From assembly GCA_034927815.1 (NCBI GenBank), contig JAYFPK010000009.1, positions 1 through 64,000 of the forward strand: a DNA stretch of 64,000 bases, given 5' to 3'. Under the pieces are notes generated by a model. That model was not told the origin of the DNA. It worked only from the letters and a program-made list of their open reading frames with translations, and did no database searches. Of this stretch, positions 26,374 to 37,600 are shown piece by piece (position 1 is the stretch's first letter; every line of letters begins with the position of its first letter). The position numbers were made by a program, and so were the translations under genes. Origin of the DNA: Limiplasma sp034927815 (GTDB lineage Bacteria > Bacillota > Clostridia > Christensenellales > Aristaeellaceae).

Positions 26374-27474
26374 ATGTACGATTACCTGATTGTCGGTTGC
26401 GGCCTGTATGGGGCCACCTTTGCCCATGAGGCCCTCCAGGCCGGAAAGAGCTGTCTGGTCATCGACAAACGCCCCCACATCGGTGGAAACGTCTATACCG
26501 CCGCCATGGCCGATATCCAGGTGCATCAATACGGCGCGCATATCTTCCATACCTCCAACCCGGAGGTATGGGCCTATGTGCAGCGCTTCACCGCCTTCAA
26601 CCGCTATACCAACAGCCCCATCGCCAATTACCAGGGGCGGCTTTTCAACCTGCCCTTTAACATGAATACCTTCTACCAGATGTGGGGCGTGAAAACCCCA
26701 GCTGAAGCCCAGGCCAAAATCGCCCAGCAGCAGGCCGGTTCCTCCGGGGCGGAGCCCCAAAACCTGGAGGAGCAAGCCATCCGCCTCATCGGGCGGGACC
26801 TGTACGAGGCCCTGGTGAAGGGATATACCCAGAAGCAATGGGGCCGCCCCTGCACCCAGCTGCCCCCCTTTATCATCAAGCGCCTGCCTGTGCGCTACAC
26901 CTTTGACAACAACTATTTCAGCGATCCCTACCAGGGCATTCCCCAGGAGGGCTACACCGCCTTGGTGGAAAGGATGCTGGAGGGCTGCCAGGTCCGCCTG
27001 AACACGGATTACTTCGCAAACCGGGAGGAGCTGGACGCCCTGGCCCGCAAAACCGTCTTTACCGGCCGGGTGGACGAGTATTTCGGCTATTCCCTGGGAC
27101 GGCTGCAATACCGTTCCCTCCGCTTTGATACCCAACTGCTGGATATGGAGAACTACCAGGGCGTGGCGGTGATGAACTACACCGACGCCGAAACGCCCTA
27201 CACCCGGGTCATCGAGCATAAGCATTTCGCCTATGGAACGCAGCCCAAGACCGTGGTGACCTACGAATACAGCCTGGACGCCTCCCAGGGCGGGGAGCCC
27301 TACTATCCCATCAACGACGAGGCTAACAACAGCCTGTACGCCCGCTACCGGGAGCTGGCCCAGGGGGAGGGTAGAGTGATCTTCGGAGGGCGGCTGGGGG
27401 AATACCGCTATTATGACATGGATCAGGTCATTGCCAGCGCCCTGGCCGCCGCCCGAAAGGAGCTGGGGGCCTGA
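26374..27474 (+). CDS. glf: UDP-galactopyranose mutase
   Basis: Flavoenzyme that ring-contracts UDP-galactopyranose to UDP-galactofuranose, the donor for galactofuranose-containing surface glycans. The 366-residue protein begins with the FAD fold YLIVGCGLYGATFAHEA and the GNVYT block, and has the family segments NLPFNMNTFYQMWGV, EYFGYSLGRLQYRSLRFD and PYYPINDEANNSLYARY near the active site. Its stop overlaps the ATG of a DUF4422 glycosyltransferase by one base (TGATG), so the two act together, probably in making a Galf-containing polymer. Its own promoter lies 28 bases upstream. Confidence 0.96.
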   Translation: MYDYLIVGCGLYGATFAHEALQAGKSCLVIDKRPHIGGNVYTAAMADIQVHQYGAHIFHTSNPEVWAYVQRFTAFNRYTNSPIANYQGRLFNLPFNMNTFYQMWGVKTPAEAQAKIAQQQAGSSGAEPQNLEEQAIRLIGRDLYEALVKGYTQKQWGRPCTQLPPFIIKRLPVRYTFDNNYFSDPYQGIPQEGYTALVERMLEGCQVRLNTDYFANREELDALARKTVFTGRVDEYFGYSLGRLQYRSLRFDTQLLDMENYQGVAVMNYTDAETPYTRVIEHKHFAYGTQPKTVVTYEYSLDASQGGEPYYPINDEANNSLYARYRELAQGEGRVIFGGRLGEYRYYDMDQVIASALAAARKELGA

Positions 27475-28252
27475 TGAAAACGGTGATCCTGGTAGCCGCC
27501 CACAAGCCCTACTGGATGCCTTCGGATCCCCTTTACCTGCCTGTTCAGGTGGGGGCGGCGGGTAAGCCCTCTTTGGGCTGGGAAAGGGACGATGAGGGCG
27601 AGAACATCAGCGAAAAAAACGCGGGCTTTTGCGAGCTTACGGGCCTGTATTGGCTGTGGAAGAACGTGGAGGCGGAGGTGTACGGGCTGTGCCACTACCG
27701 CCGCTATTTTGCGGCGGGCGGCCCCCTGGGATCAAAGCGGGGGCGGATTTTCAGCAGCGAGGCGGCAAAGCAGCAGATGGCGCGGACGGATATCCTGCTG
27801 CCCAAAAAGCGCCATTACTGGATCGAAACCAACGAATCCCAATATGTCCACGCCCACCATCAGGAGGACCTGGACCAGACCAAGGCCATTTTGCGGGAGC
27901 GGTACCCGGACTTCCTCCCCGCCTGGGACACGGTGATGAAGCGCAGAAGCGGCCACCGCTTCAACATGTTTTTGATGCGCAAGCCCCTGTTGGAGGCGTA
28001 CTGCGCCTGGCTGTTCGATATTTTGCTGGAGTTGGAGCGGCGGCTGGACATCAGCGCCTACTCCGTTCAGGACCGGCGGGTGTTCGGCTATGTGGGCGAG
28101 CGGCTGCTGGACGTGTGGCTGGAGGGAACCGGGGCCGCCTACCGGGAGGCTCGTGTGGTGAATTTGGAGAGCCAGCACTGGCCCAGGAAAATCATGGCCT
28201 TTGTGAAGCGCAAGGTGAAGGCCGGGCCATCCGGCCCGGCCCCAACCTGTGT

Positions 28253-28256
<4 letters not shown>
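27474..28256 (+). CDS. DUF4422-family glycosyltransferase
   Basis: A 260-residue protein of the DUF4422 capsular/LPS glycosyltransferase family. Recognisable features are the start VILVAAHKPYWMP, the VQVGAA segment, the block LTGLYWLWKNV, and YGLCHYRRYF, which is the hallmark of the family, followed by the LLPKKRHYW segment. Members transfer hexoses, often galactofuranose, onto surface glycans; the immediate neighbour glf supports a Galf donor here (inference). Its 3' end overlaps the end of glnN, on the opposite strand, by four bases. Confidence 0.86.
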
Positions 28257-30343
<2,087 letters not shown>

Positions 30344-30358
30344 GTTTTCTACCTCCTC

Positions 30359-31372
30359 TTACAATAGGGTCACGCCCGCGCTTTCCATGGCGGATAGCGT
30401 GCCCTCGTCCCAGATGGAAACCTGTACCTCGCCGATATGGGCCTTTTCCAGCAAAAGCATGCACAGCCGGGATTGGCCGATGCCGCCGCCCATGGTCAGG
30501 GGCAGCTTTCCCTGGAGCAGCATCTGATGGAAGGGAAGGGAACGCCGCGCGTCGCAGCCCGCCTTGGCAAGCTGGCTGTCCAGGGAGGCTCCGTCCACCC
30601 GGATGCCCATGGAGGATACCTCAAAGGCGGTTTCCAGCAGCCCATTCCAAAAGACGATATCCCCGTTCAAGCCCCAGTCGTCATAGTCCGGGGCCCGGCC
30701 ATCGTGCTTCACGCCGGATTTCAGCAAATCGCCGATTTGCATGATGAAGGCGGTGGGGTGCTCCTTCAAATAGGCGTTTTCCCTCTCCTTGGGGGTCAAA
30801 GAGGGGTACAGGTCCTCCAACTCCTGGGTGGTCACAAAGGACACCTGCCGGGAGAGCTGGCGGGAGAGAACGGGATAGGCCTTTTGCAAAAACGCCTGGG
30901 TATCGCAGATGGCGTCCACGATGCTCCGCGCGGTGGCCTTCAACGCCTCCAGGGTGCGGCTGGGGCGGTCGATGACCTTTTCCCAATCCCATTGGTCCAC
31001 GTAGATGGAATGGAGGGAATCCATCTCCTCATCCCGGCGGACGGCGTTCATATCGGTGTACAGGCCCTCCCCTACGGGGAAGCCGTACTTGTGCAAGGCC
31101 ATCCGCTTCCACTTGGCCAGGGAATGGACGATCTGCGCCCTCTTGCCCGTCATCCGCACCTCAAACTCCACGGGGCGCTCCACGCCGTTCAGGTCGTCGT
31201 TCAGCCCCGTCCAGGGCTCCACAAACAAAGGAGCGGACACCCGCTTCAGATTCAGCGCCTTGGAGAGGTGATCCTCAAAGGTGCGCTTCACGAAGCCGAT
31301 GGCGGTCTGGGTGTCGTAGAGGGAGAGGGCGGACCGGTAAGCATCGGGGCAGCTTGCTTGCATGCTCGTCAT
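30359..31372 (-). CDS. asnA: Aspartate-ammonia ligase (asparagine synthetase A)
   Basis: Forms asparagine from aspartate, ATP and free ammonia. The 337-residue protein is a class II aaRS-like fold enzyme; typical AsnA sequences are LYDTQTAIGFVKRTFEDHLSKALNLKRVSAPLF at the start, VERPVEF, GLYTDMNAVRRDE, YVDQWDWEK and TMGGGIGQSRLCMLLLEKAHIGEVQVS at the end. It is the first gene of an asnA-glnN operon with a perfect-consensus promoter and a leader hairpin. Confidence 0.96.
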   Translation of the reverse strand: MTSMQASCPDAYRSALSLYDTQTAIGFVKRTFEDHLSKALNLKRVSAPLFVEPWTGLNDDLNGVERPVEFEVRMTGKRAQIVHSLAKWKRMALHKYGFPVGEGLYTDMNAVRRDEEMDSLHSIYVDQWDWEKVIDRPSRTLEALKATARSIVDAICDTQAFLQKAYPVLSRQLSRQVSFVTTQELEDLYPSLTPKERENAYLKEHPTAFIMQIGDLLKSGVKHDGRAPDYDDWGLNGDIVFWNGLLETAFEVSSMGIRVDGASLDSQLAKAGCDARRSLPFHQMLLQGKLPLTMGGGIGQSRLCMLLLEKAHIGEVQVSIWDEGTLSAMESAGVTLL

Positions 31373-31390
31373 CCTTTCTCAAAAACAAAT

Positions 31391-31431
31391 CAGCAAAGGC
31401 GCTTGGGGCAATGCCCTCAGCGCCTTTGCTG
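31391..31431 (-). promoter_or_regulatory. Terminator-like leader hairpin of asnA-glnN
   Basis: Perfect 13-bp stem CAGCAAAGGCGCT/AGCGCCTTTGCTG (31391-31403, 31419-31431) with a 15-base loop that can itself pair (GGGC/GCCC). Read on the minus strand it is followed by ATTTGTTTTTGAG and then the ribosome site, so it looks like an attenuator. It starts within a few bases of the predicted transcription start, and no competing antiterminator arm is visible. Confidence 0.65.
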
Positions 31432-31442
31432 GTACGCTAGCA

Positions 31443-31471
31443 AGTATATGCTCCCGGAGGAGGATTGTCAA
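31443..31471 (-). promoter_or_regulatory. Promoter of asnA-glnN
   Basis: -35 TTGACA at 31466-31471, 17-base spacer, -10 TATACT at 31443-31448, reading leftward. Confidence 0.87.
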
Positions 31472-31752
31472 GGGGGATGGAAGGATTTATTTTTAAAAAT
31501 TGCATTTTGGGCACCGGAGAGATTCATTTGGCTCATTGAAATCAAACAAAACACCGGTTAAATGCAAAACGGAAACACTAGTCCTGCATTTTCGCTGTTC
31601 TTGTCCCCGAGGAATTCCTCATGGTCCTTGCACAAAAACGCCCGCCAGAGGCCGTGGCTTCACGGGGCTGACAAGCGCTTTTCCCTTGGGGAAGAGGAGG
31701 CCTTACCCTAACAGGGGCAACAGGGTCACGGCGGGCAGCCCTCTCCCGGGCG
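31472..31752. other. Gap between asnA promoter and uppP
   Basis: No gene seen. An imperfect inverted repeat lies at 31500-31567: TTGCATTT and ACCGG on the left pair with CCGGT and AAATGCAA on the right. With the asnA promoter and leader it makes up a gene-free stretch of about 380 bases. Its role is unknown. Confidence 0.4.
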
Positions 31753-32613
31753 TTACCCGGCCATGGAACGCAGCAGCGCGGCGGCCTGGGGCAGCGCCTG
31801 GGGCGCGTCCGCCAGCACCCCGGTGATTTGGAGCGCGATCACCACAATGCCCAGCACGATCACATACAGGGCAAACCAGTTCAAAGACGCCTTGGAGATG
31901 ATTTTCATCATGAAGCGGATGGAGAGATAGCCGCTCAGGGCGGCCACCACCATGCCAATGGCAATGGCGGGCAGGTCCCCGGAGGCGGAAAGGCTGCCGG
32001 ACTTGACCACTTGATAACCCTCGGAGAGCATGCCCGCCACGATGGCAGGGGCGCTCATCATGAAGCTGAACTTGGCCGCCCGTTCCCGGCTCGCTCCGGC
32101 GGCCACCCCGCCAAAGATGGTGGAGCCGCTGCGGCTGATGCCCGGCAGCATGCCCACGGCTTGCATCACTCCCATGAACAAGGCCTGGAAGATGCCGATG
32201 GGCTTATCTTCTTTTTGCACGCTCTCCCGCCGCCTGCCCATCCACTGGGTGAGCAGCAGCAGCAATCCCGTAAACAGGAAGCAAGCGCCCAAGATCACGT
32301 TATGCACTTCGTAGTAGTCCAGCTGTTCGCTGAGGAGCAGCTTCGCGGCCAAAGCGGGCAAGGACGCGATGAAGAGCAGAAGCAAGGTCTTGTTTTGAAT
32401 GGGATGGCGGAGCATGTCCCACCATTCCTTCCAAAAGACCACCAGCACCGCCACCAGCGTGCCCACGTGGAGCAAAATGTTAAAGAGCAGCTGATGCTCT
32501 CCACCCACGCCAAAGAGGGCTTGCAACAGGTTGAGATGACCGCTGGAGGAAATGGGCAGAAATTCCGCCAGCCCTTGGATAAGCCCCAGAAGCGCCGCGA
32601 TGAGGATGCTCAT
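31753..32613 (-). CDS. uppP: Undecaprenyl-diphosphate phosphatase
   Basis: Recycles undecaprenyl diphosphate to the monophosphate carrier for cell-wall synthesis; confers bacitracin tolerance. The 286-residue membrane protein has the active-site motifs GLAEFLPISSSGHL (with the catalytic Glu) and PGISRSGSTI, and about 7-8 hydrophobic segments. AAAGGG precedes the ATG. It has its own promoter and lies alone. Confidence 0.95.
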   Translation of the reverse strand: MSILIAALLGLIQGLAEFLPISSSGHLNLLQALFGVGGEHQLLFNILLHVGTLVAVLVVFWKEWWDMLRHPIQNKTLLLLFIASLPALAAKLLLSEQLDYYEVHNVILGACFLFTGLLLLLTQWMGRRRESVQKEDKPIGIFQALFMGVMQAVGMLPGISRSGSTIFGGVAAGASRERAAKFSFMMSAPAIVAGMLSEGYQVVKSGSLSASGDLPAIAIGMVVAALSGYLSIRFMMKIISKASLNWFALYVIVLGIVVIALQITGVLADAPQALPQAAALLRSMAG

Positions 32614-32654
32614 GGAATCGTCCCTTTCATGGATAGATGGAAAACAGCGCTGCC

Positions 32655-32683
32655 AGTATACTATATTTTGCGGGCCCTGTCAC
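32655..32683 (-). promoter_or_regulatory. Promoter of uppP
   Basis: -35 GTGACA at 32678-32683, 17-base spacer, -10 TATACT at 32655-32660. Confidence 0.72.
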
Positions 32684-32795
32684 GGGGAAGATGCTGTCGA
32701 TTTGCGCGGAACCCATCGCGCCGCGCCATGGCTCTTTCTCACCCTTTCTCCTCCCTCGCATAGGATGGTTTGGACCACCCGTCCCCCATGGGGAT

Positions 32796-32813
32796 TTTGC
32801 GCGTATGCGCAAA
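32796..32813. other. Short palindrome upstream of the Cys-rich gene
   Basis: TTTGCGC and GCGCAAA flank GTAT, about 35 bases before the start of the cysteine-rich gene. It could be an operator or a small hairpin; no promoter hexamers are clear around it. Confidence 0.3.
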
Positions 32814-32846
32814 TCGACCCATCCCGTCCGACAAGGAGGAATGATC

Positions 32847-33560
32847 ATGCAACATCAGCCCTGTGGCTGTCAGGCCTGCGGCCAGACACGGCCGGGACCG
32901 CCCCCCGGATCCAGCCCATGCAGACCACCCCAAAGCGATTGCCAGGTTCCCAGGCCCCCCAAACCGCCCAGGCCCCCCAGGAGTTGCCCGGGCCAGAGCG
33001 TGCTCTTGAACAAAATCATCTGCTCGGAACGCAAATGCTTCCCGAATCTGTGCGCCGAGCTGACCTTGGCCGACATCCCCTGCTGCGCCAAAGCGCCCTT
33101 TACGCTGTGCATGGTACAGCAAAGCGGCGCCGCTCCCTGGTGGACACCGCTGGAAAATGACGGGCCTCGCGGCCGGTTGTGCTTCAGGGTCTGCATCCCG
33201 GTATGCTGTCAGATCAAGGACGCCTGCGGCCGTTTCTTCTCCGCCGGCAGCGTGGTGGAGGTGGACACCTGCTTCTCCCCCAGCTGTTCCCTTTCGGATT
33301 GCTGGCGGCATAGCCTGGTGATCGTGCCCTGCGTGCGGCTGTGCGCCCCGCCGGTTTGCTCCCAGGACTGCGTCTTTAACGCCCTGCTGGAGGTTTCCCT
33401 GGAGATGTATCTTACCAGGCCGGAGCCCTGCCTTATGCGGTCCCCCGAGCCTTCGTGTCCTGATCTGCCCCTGTATCCTCAGCCGTGTAGGCCGGATCCA
33501 CCTTGTTGGCCACAATGCCCAGAAGTCCAGGACCGGTGTGGATGGCCAAGACAGGGCTGA
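32847..33560 (+). CDS. Cysteine- and proline-rich protein, possibly spore-coat-like
   Basis: A 237-residue protein with about 30 cysteines (13%), many as CxC, CC or spaced by 3-5 residues, between Pro-rich ends (GPPPGSSPCRPP near the start; PQPCRPDPPCWPQC near the end). There is no signal peptide or membrane segment. The central part (VLLNKIICSERKCFPNLC to YLTRPEPC) looks like a folded disulfide- or metal-rich domain. I do not recognise a family; such composition is seen in clostridial spore coat or exosporium proteins, so that role is a guess. The start is the ATG at 32847, 6 bases after AAGGAGGA. Its 3' end overlaps degV, on the other strand, by 128 bases. Confidence 0.65.
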   Translation: MQHQPCGCQACGQTRPGPPPGSSPCRPPQSDCQVPRPPKPPRPPRSCPGQSVLLNKIICSERKCFPNLCAELTLADIPCCAKAPFTLCMVQQSGAAPWWTPLENDGPRGRLCFRVCIPVCCQIKDACGRFFSAGSVVEVDTCFSPSCSLSDCWRHSLVIVPCVRLCAPPVCSQDCVFNALLEVSLEMYLTRPEPCLMRSPEPSCPDLPLYPQPCRPDPPCWPQCPEVQDRCGWPRQG

Positions 33561-34350
33561 CCGGGCTGATAAAGGCCTCCACGATGTTGAGCTTGGTCTT
33601 GAGCTTCTCCAGCAGCTCCATGGCCGCCTCCTGGGCATGGCCGTGGACCACGGAAAGGCTGAGCCTGGCCTGGCCGAAGCGCGCCAGGGCCTCCTGCACC
33701 ATGGTTTCTATCGCGTTTTTATATCCCCGGGCCTTTGCCAGCGTTTCATACACGCCTTCCTTGTTGACAAAGATGACGGGCTTGATCTGCAAGAGGCTCC
33801 CCACCATGCCTTCCACCAGGCCGATGCGGCCCCCCTTGCGGAGAAACTCCAAGGTACGGATCACAAACATGCCCAGTTGGGTGCTGCGCACCTCCTGGGC
33901 TTTTTCAATGGCCTCCTCTATGGAGGCCCCCTTGCGGAGGGCCTTGGCGGCGGCCAGCACCATCATCCCCAGGCCGGTGGACAGGGTCATGGAGTCCACC
34001 ACCCGGATGTTCATCCGGCCCTGGTAATCCTCCGCCAGCATCCGCACCATGTGGCAGGTACCGCTCAACCCCGAGGAGATGCTGAAATGGATCACATCCG
34101 TCACGCCCTGGGCTTCCAACTCGTCATAGAGCTTGTTGATATCCTCCGGCAGGGGGAGGCTGGTTTTGGGGAGCTCTTTTTCCAGCAGCGCATAGAGCGA
34201 CTCCTGGTCAATATCAACCCGGTCCCGGTATTCGGCGTTTTGGCAAGTCACCCGTAGGGAAACCATGCGGATGCCGTAGGCGGAAAGCTGTTCGTCGCTT
34301 AAATCACAGGAGGAGTCTGTTACGACCACCACTTTCGCTTCTTCTGCCAT
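33433..34350 (-). CDS. DegV-family fatty-acid-binding protein
   Basis: A 305-residue DegV (EDD-fold) protein. Family marks are VVVTDSSCDLS at the N terminus, the PLPEDINKLYDEL and ISSGLSGTCHMVRM ligand-site motif, STGLGMMVLAAAKA, FLRKGGRIGLVEGMVGSLLQIKPV and the final AIHTGPGLLGI. Members such as FakB carry fatty acids for phosphorylation by FakA; no fakA is nearby. The last 18 residues after VANKVDPA are an unusual tail that lies in the overlap with the Cys-rich gene. The ATG at 34350 has AAGGAGGA in front. Confidence 0.93.
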   Translation of the reverse strand: MAEEAKVVVVTDSSCDLSDEQLSAYGIRMVSLRVTCQNAEYRDRVDIDQESLYALLEKELPKTSLPLPEDINKLYDELEAQGVTDVIHFSISSGLSGTCHMVRMLAEDYQGRMNIRVVDSMTLSTGLGMMVLAAAKALRKGASIEEAIEKAQEVRSTQLGMFVIRTLEFLRKGGRIGLVEGMVGSLLQIKPVIFVNKEGVYETLAKARGYKNAIETMVQEALARFGQARLSLSVVHGHAQEAAMELLEKLKTKLNIVEAFISPVSPVLAIHTGPGLLGIVANKVDPAYTAEDTGADQDTKARGTA

Positions 34351-34423
34351 GCTCAAATCCTCCTTGTGGTATGATTGTTAGGAAAAAGAGGGGCCAAAGG
34401 GGCCTGATCCTTTTTCGCCATCC

Positions 34424-34451
34424 ATTATACCATGCGAGAGGGGATAGTCAA
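34424..34451 (-). promoter_or_regulatory. Promoter of degV
   Basis: -35 TTGACT at 34446-34451, 16-base spacer, -10 TATAAT at 34424-34429. Transcription starts about 70 bases before the ATG. Confidence 0.78.
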
Positions 34452-34514
34452 ACAAAAATCGGCTTCGAAAGGGCGGAGTGTTCCGTAACCTTCCTTACAA
34501 ATCCTTGCCCTTTA

Positions 34515-34543
34515 TTGACAAACCTACCCCGTTGCATTAGTAT
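34515..34543 (+). promoter_or_regulatory. Promoter of the giant repeat-protein gene
   Basis: -35 TTGACA at 34515-34520, 17-base spacer, -10 TAGTAT at 34538-34543, divergent from the degV promoter. Confidence 0.7.
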
Positions 34544-34600
34544 AAAAGTCGTTTGAATGCAAGAAATTGCGCGATTTTGATGGCGGAGGCGAAGGGAAGA

Positions 34601-37600
34601 ATGAGCTTCACCGAGAACCCCAAGCGTCAACCAAAAGCGAGCCGCGGCGGCGGCCTGTTTTTCATAAGCCTGGCCCTGTGCCTGGGCCTTTTGTTTTCCT
34701 TGGCGCTGGGAAGCGCCGCCTGGGCCGGAGGGGGGCAGACCACCCTGACCGTGAGCCTGAAGGGCCTCTCCACGGACGATGGGGTCACTTGGCGCAGCCT
34801 GTCCATCAACGGCCTTTTTGAAGTGCAGACCCTGGAGGGACGGGCCCTGGGCATGGTCCGCGCCAATCCCACCCAGGAGCAGCGGGAGGCGGGGGAAAGC
34901 GATACCTTGGTGATAGAGGATCCCTCCATTCAAAGCCTGCGGCTGGTCCCTGTGCAGGAGGGCTTTTCCCCCGGCTTTATCTGCCGGGACAGCGTACAGG
35001 CAGACTTGGCGGCTGGAGAGGGCAACCCGGTGACTGCCGTGGCCTATGCCGCCCAGGGCCTCTTTACCCTGGAAAACACCCTGGAGGGAAGCGGCGCTCC
35101 CGCGCCCCAGGCGGAATATATGGTGCTGGATTCCCAAGGGAATATGCGGGCCAGCTTTGTGACGGATGAAGAAGGGCGCTACCTTGCCCGGCAGGCGTTG
35201 CCCGTGGGCCAGTACCAGCTGGTGCAGATGCGCTCCAGCCAGGGAACCTTGCCGGACCAGCAGCCCCAGCCTTTTTCCATTTCCACCTTTTTTGGCGACC
35301 CGGCGGAGATCACGCAGCTTCGGGTGGTCAGTCGGCCCGTGCCCGATGCCCAGGGCCAGGCAGAAATCCGCACTCTAAGCGCCCAGCCCCTTGCCCAGGA
35401 GCGGGATTCCGATACGGACACCTATTTTTCCTCCGTGAGCCTTTCCCCTGTGATCGCTGAAAATACCTCCCTTTCCCTCTCTGAGCTGAAGGTGACGCTG
35501 ATGCCCGCCGCCCTGCTGGACGGCCAGGGGCAGCGGCTGGAGCCCCAGGGGGCGCTGGCTGTGGAAAGCGTGGCCCTCAGCGGCGTTTCGGAGGGCTATG
35601 GGGCGCTGGTGCAAGGGCTGGACGAAGCGGGCCGGCCTGTGGGAGAGGTGAAGGCGGCGACCTCCGGCTCCCTGGCTGTGCTGGACAGCGGCTCCGTAGG
35701 GGCCCAGGTAACGTATGTGAATCTGGCTACGGGGGAAGCCGTGGTGGAAAGCGGCTTTCAGGCCGGGCAGATCGATGCCGCGGTGCTTTATTATCCCTTT
35801 GCCGGGGCGGCGGAGGGGGCGAGCGCCTCCGGAGCTTTGCTTTCGGCTCAAATCGGCTACGCATGCCGCTATTACGCCCCGGATGGGAACAGCCTCCTGA
35901 GCGCGGAGGGGGGAAGCGCCCCCCAGGAGATCGCGCTTCAAATTCTGGATGGCCGCGCCGCGCTGTCCTTGCGGGCTTCCACCCGGCAAAATGACCAGGG
36001 GCAACAGGAGCTGGTGGTGGAGCTGGAACGCTTTGCCGGGGAGCTCCGGGAGGAGATCATGCTGGCCGCCTACCTGACGCCGGGGGCGCGGGTGGAGGCG
36101 GCGCGGCTGGAAGGATTGCTGCTGCGGACCCAGGAGCAGGATATTGTGGCCTTTTCCCTGAAACGGCTGGAGGAAGGCGTCGTCGTCATCCCCATAGGGG
36201 CCGGGGTGCTGGATTCCCTCCAGGTATGGGGTTATGATCCCTCCACGCTGGCCAGGACGGCGGTCAACCCCGGCGGCGCGTGCATTGTGGCCGAGGCCCA
36301 CGAGGCGGCCCCGCTGCTGGACGCCCTGTTTTCCAAGGTTCAGGGCCAGTACGCCGCGCTGCCCTGCGCCTTTTCCGGAGGGATTGCCCTGCCCGGGGCG
36401 GAGCCCTGCGACCAGCTGCTGGTCAGCGGCGCGCTGTATGAGGACACGGATCAAAACGGCTCCCGCTCCCAGGAGGAACAGGCGCTTGCCCAGCATGGAG
36501 TGCTGCTCAGGGGCGAGCAAAGCAACGTGTACTACGGGGCCCTTACGGACGGGGACGGGGCCTTTTCCCTCTATGCCCAGGCGGGCGGCCCGGACCGGGC
36601 GGGCATCTTGCATACCATGCTGCCCCTGGGAGCCGTATCCGCTGGGGCGGGGGCCACAGGGGTCCTGGAGAGCCGGGTGGACGCCTTCCCCTCCCAGGGC
36701 CATATGCTCCGCTATGAAATGCGGGGCGCGATTCGGGGCAAGGCGCTGCTGGACGGCCGCGCGCCCTTGGCGGGCCTGCCGCTGACACTCTTTGGGGAGG
36801 GGCAAACCCTGGCCTCCACCGTGACGGACGCCGCGGGAGCCTATGGCTTCCAGGGCCTGTCCGCCGGGGCGTACCAGGTGACGGCCCAGCTGCTCCCGGA
36901 GCTTTCCGCCGGCTGGATCCGCGAGGAGGGCCTGAGCCTGGAGGGGGATAAGGCCTCCTTTGAGGTGGCGCTGGCCTACGGCCAGCAGGCGGAGCGGGAT
37001 GTGAACGCCGTATCTTTGGGCGGCGTCACGGGCGTTTTGACCCAGGAAGGCCAGCCTGTGCAAGGGCTGGGGGTGAGGCTGGTTTCCGCCGGGGGCGGGA
37101 CCCTGGAGCAATCCACGGACGGCCAGGGAGCCTTTGCCTTTGGCCCCCTTTCCCAAGGGGAATACACGCTGGGCCTGGAGCTGCCCCAAGGGGTAGCCGT
37201 AATCAGGGTGAACGGGGAGCAGGCCAGAGGGTTGCCTCCTTATGAAGCGCCCTTGGTCCTGGGACCGGGAGAGGAACTGCGCACCGAGATAGAGCTGGGC
37301 AGAACCGCCACGCTGACAGGGCAGATTCCCGGGGTGGGCCAGGATCAGACCGTGGTGGCCGCCTCCATGACGGATCAGGTGAGCGCCGTAACCGACGCCC
37401 AGGGGCGCTTTACGCTCCAGGGGATCGTGCCGGGGGATTACACCCTGTACGCGCCCTTGGCCCAGGGCAAGACCCTGGCGGAAAACGGCCCATGGCAGGT
37501 GACCCAGAAGGGCGACATGGTCTGGATGTCCCTGACGGTGGCCCCGGGGGAAAACCGCGAGCTGCCGGGCATGGAGCTGGCGGAGCTCACCGGCATCCAG

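Noticed and set aside
31372..31440. T-box leader before asnA
   Set aside because: The leader is under 80 bases and lacks the T-box sequence; only a simple hairpin is present.
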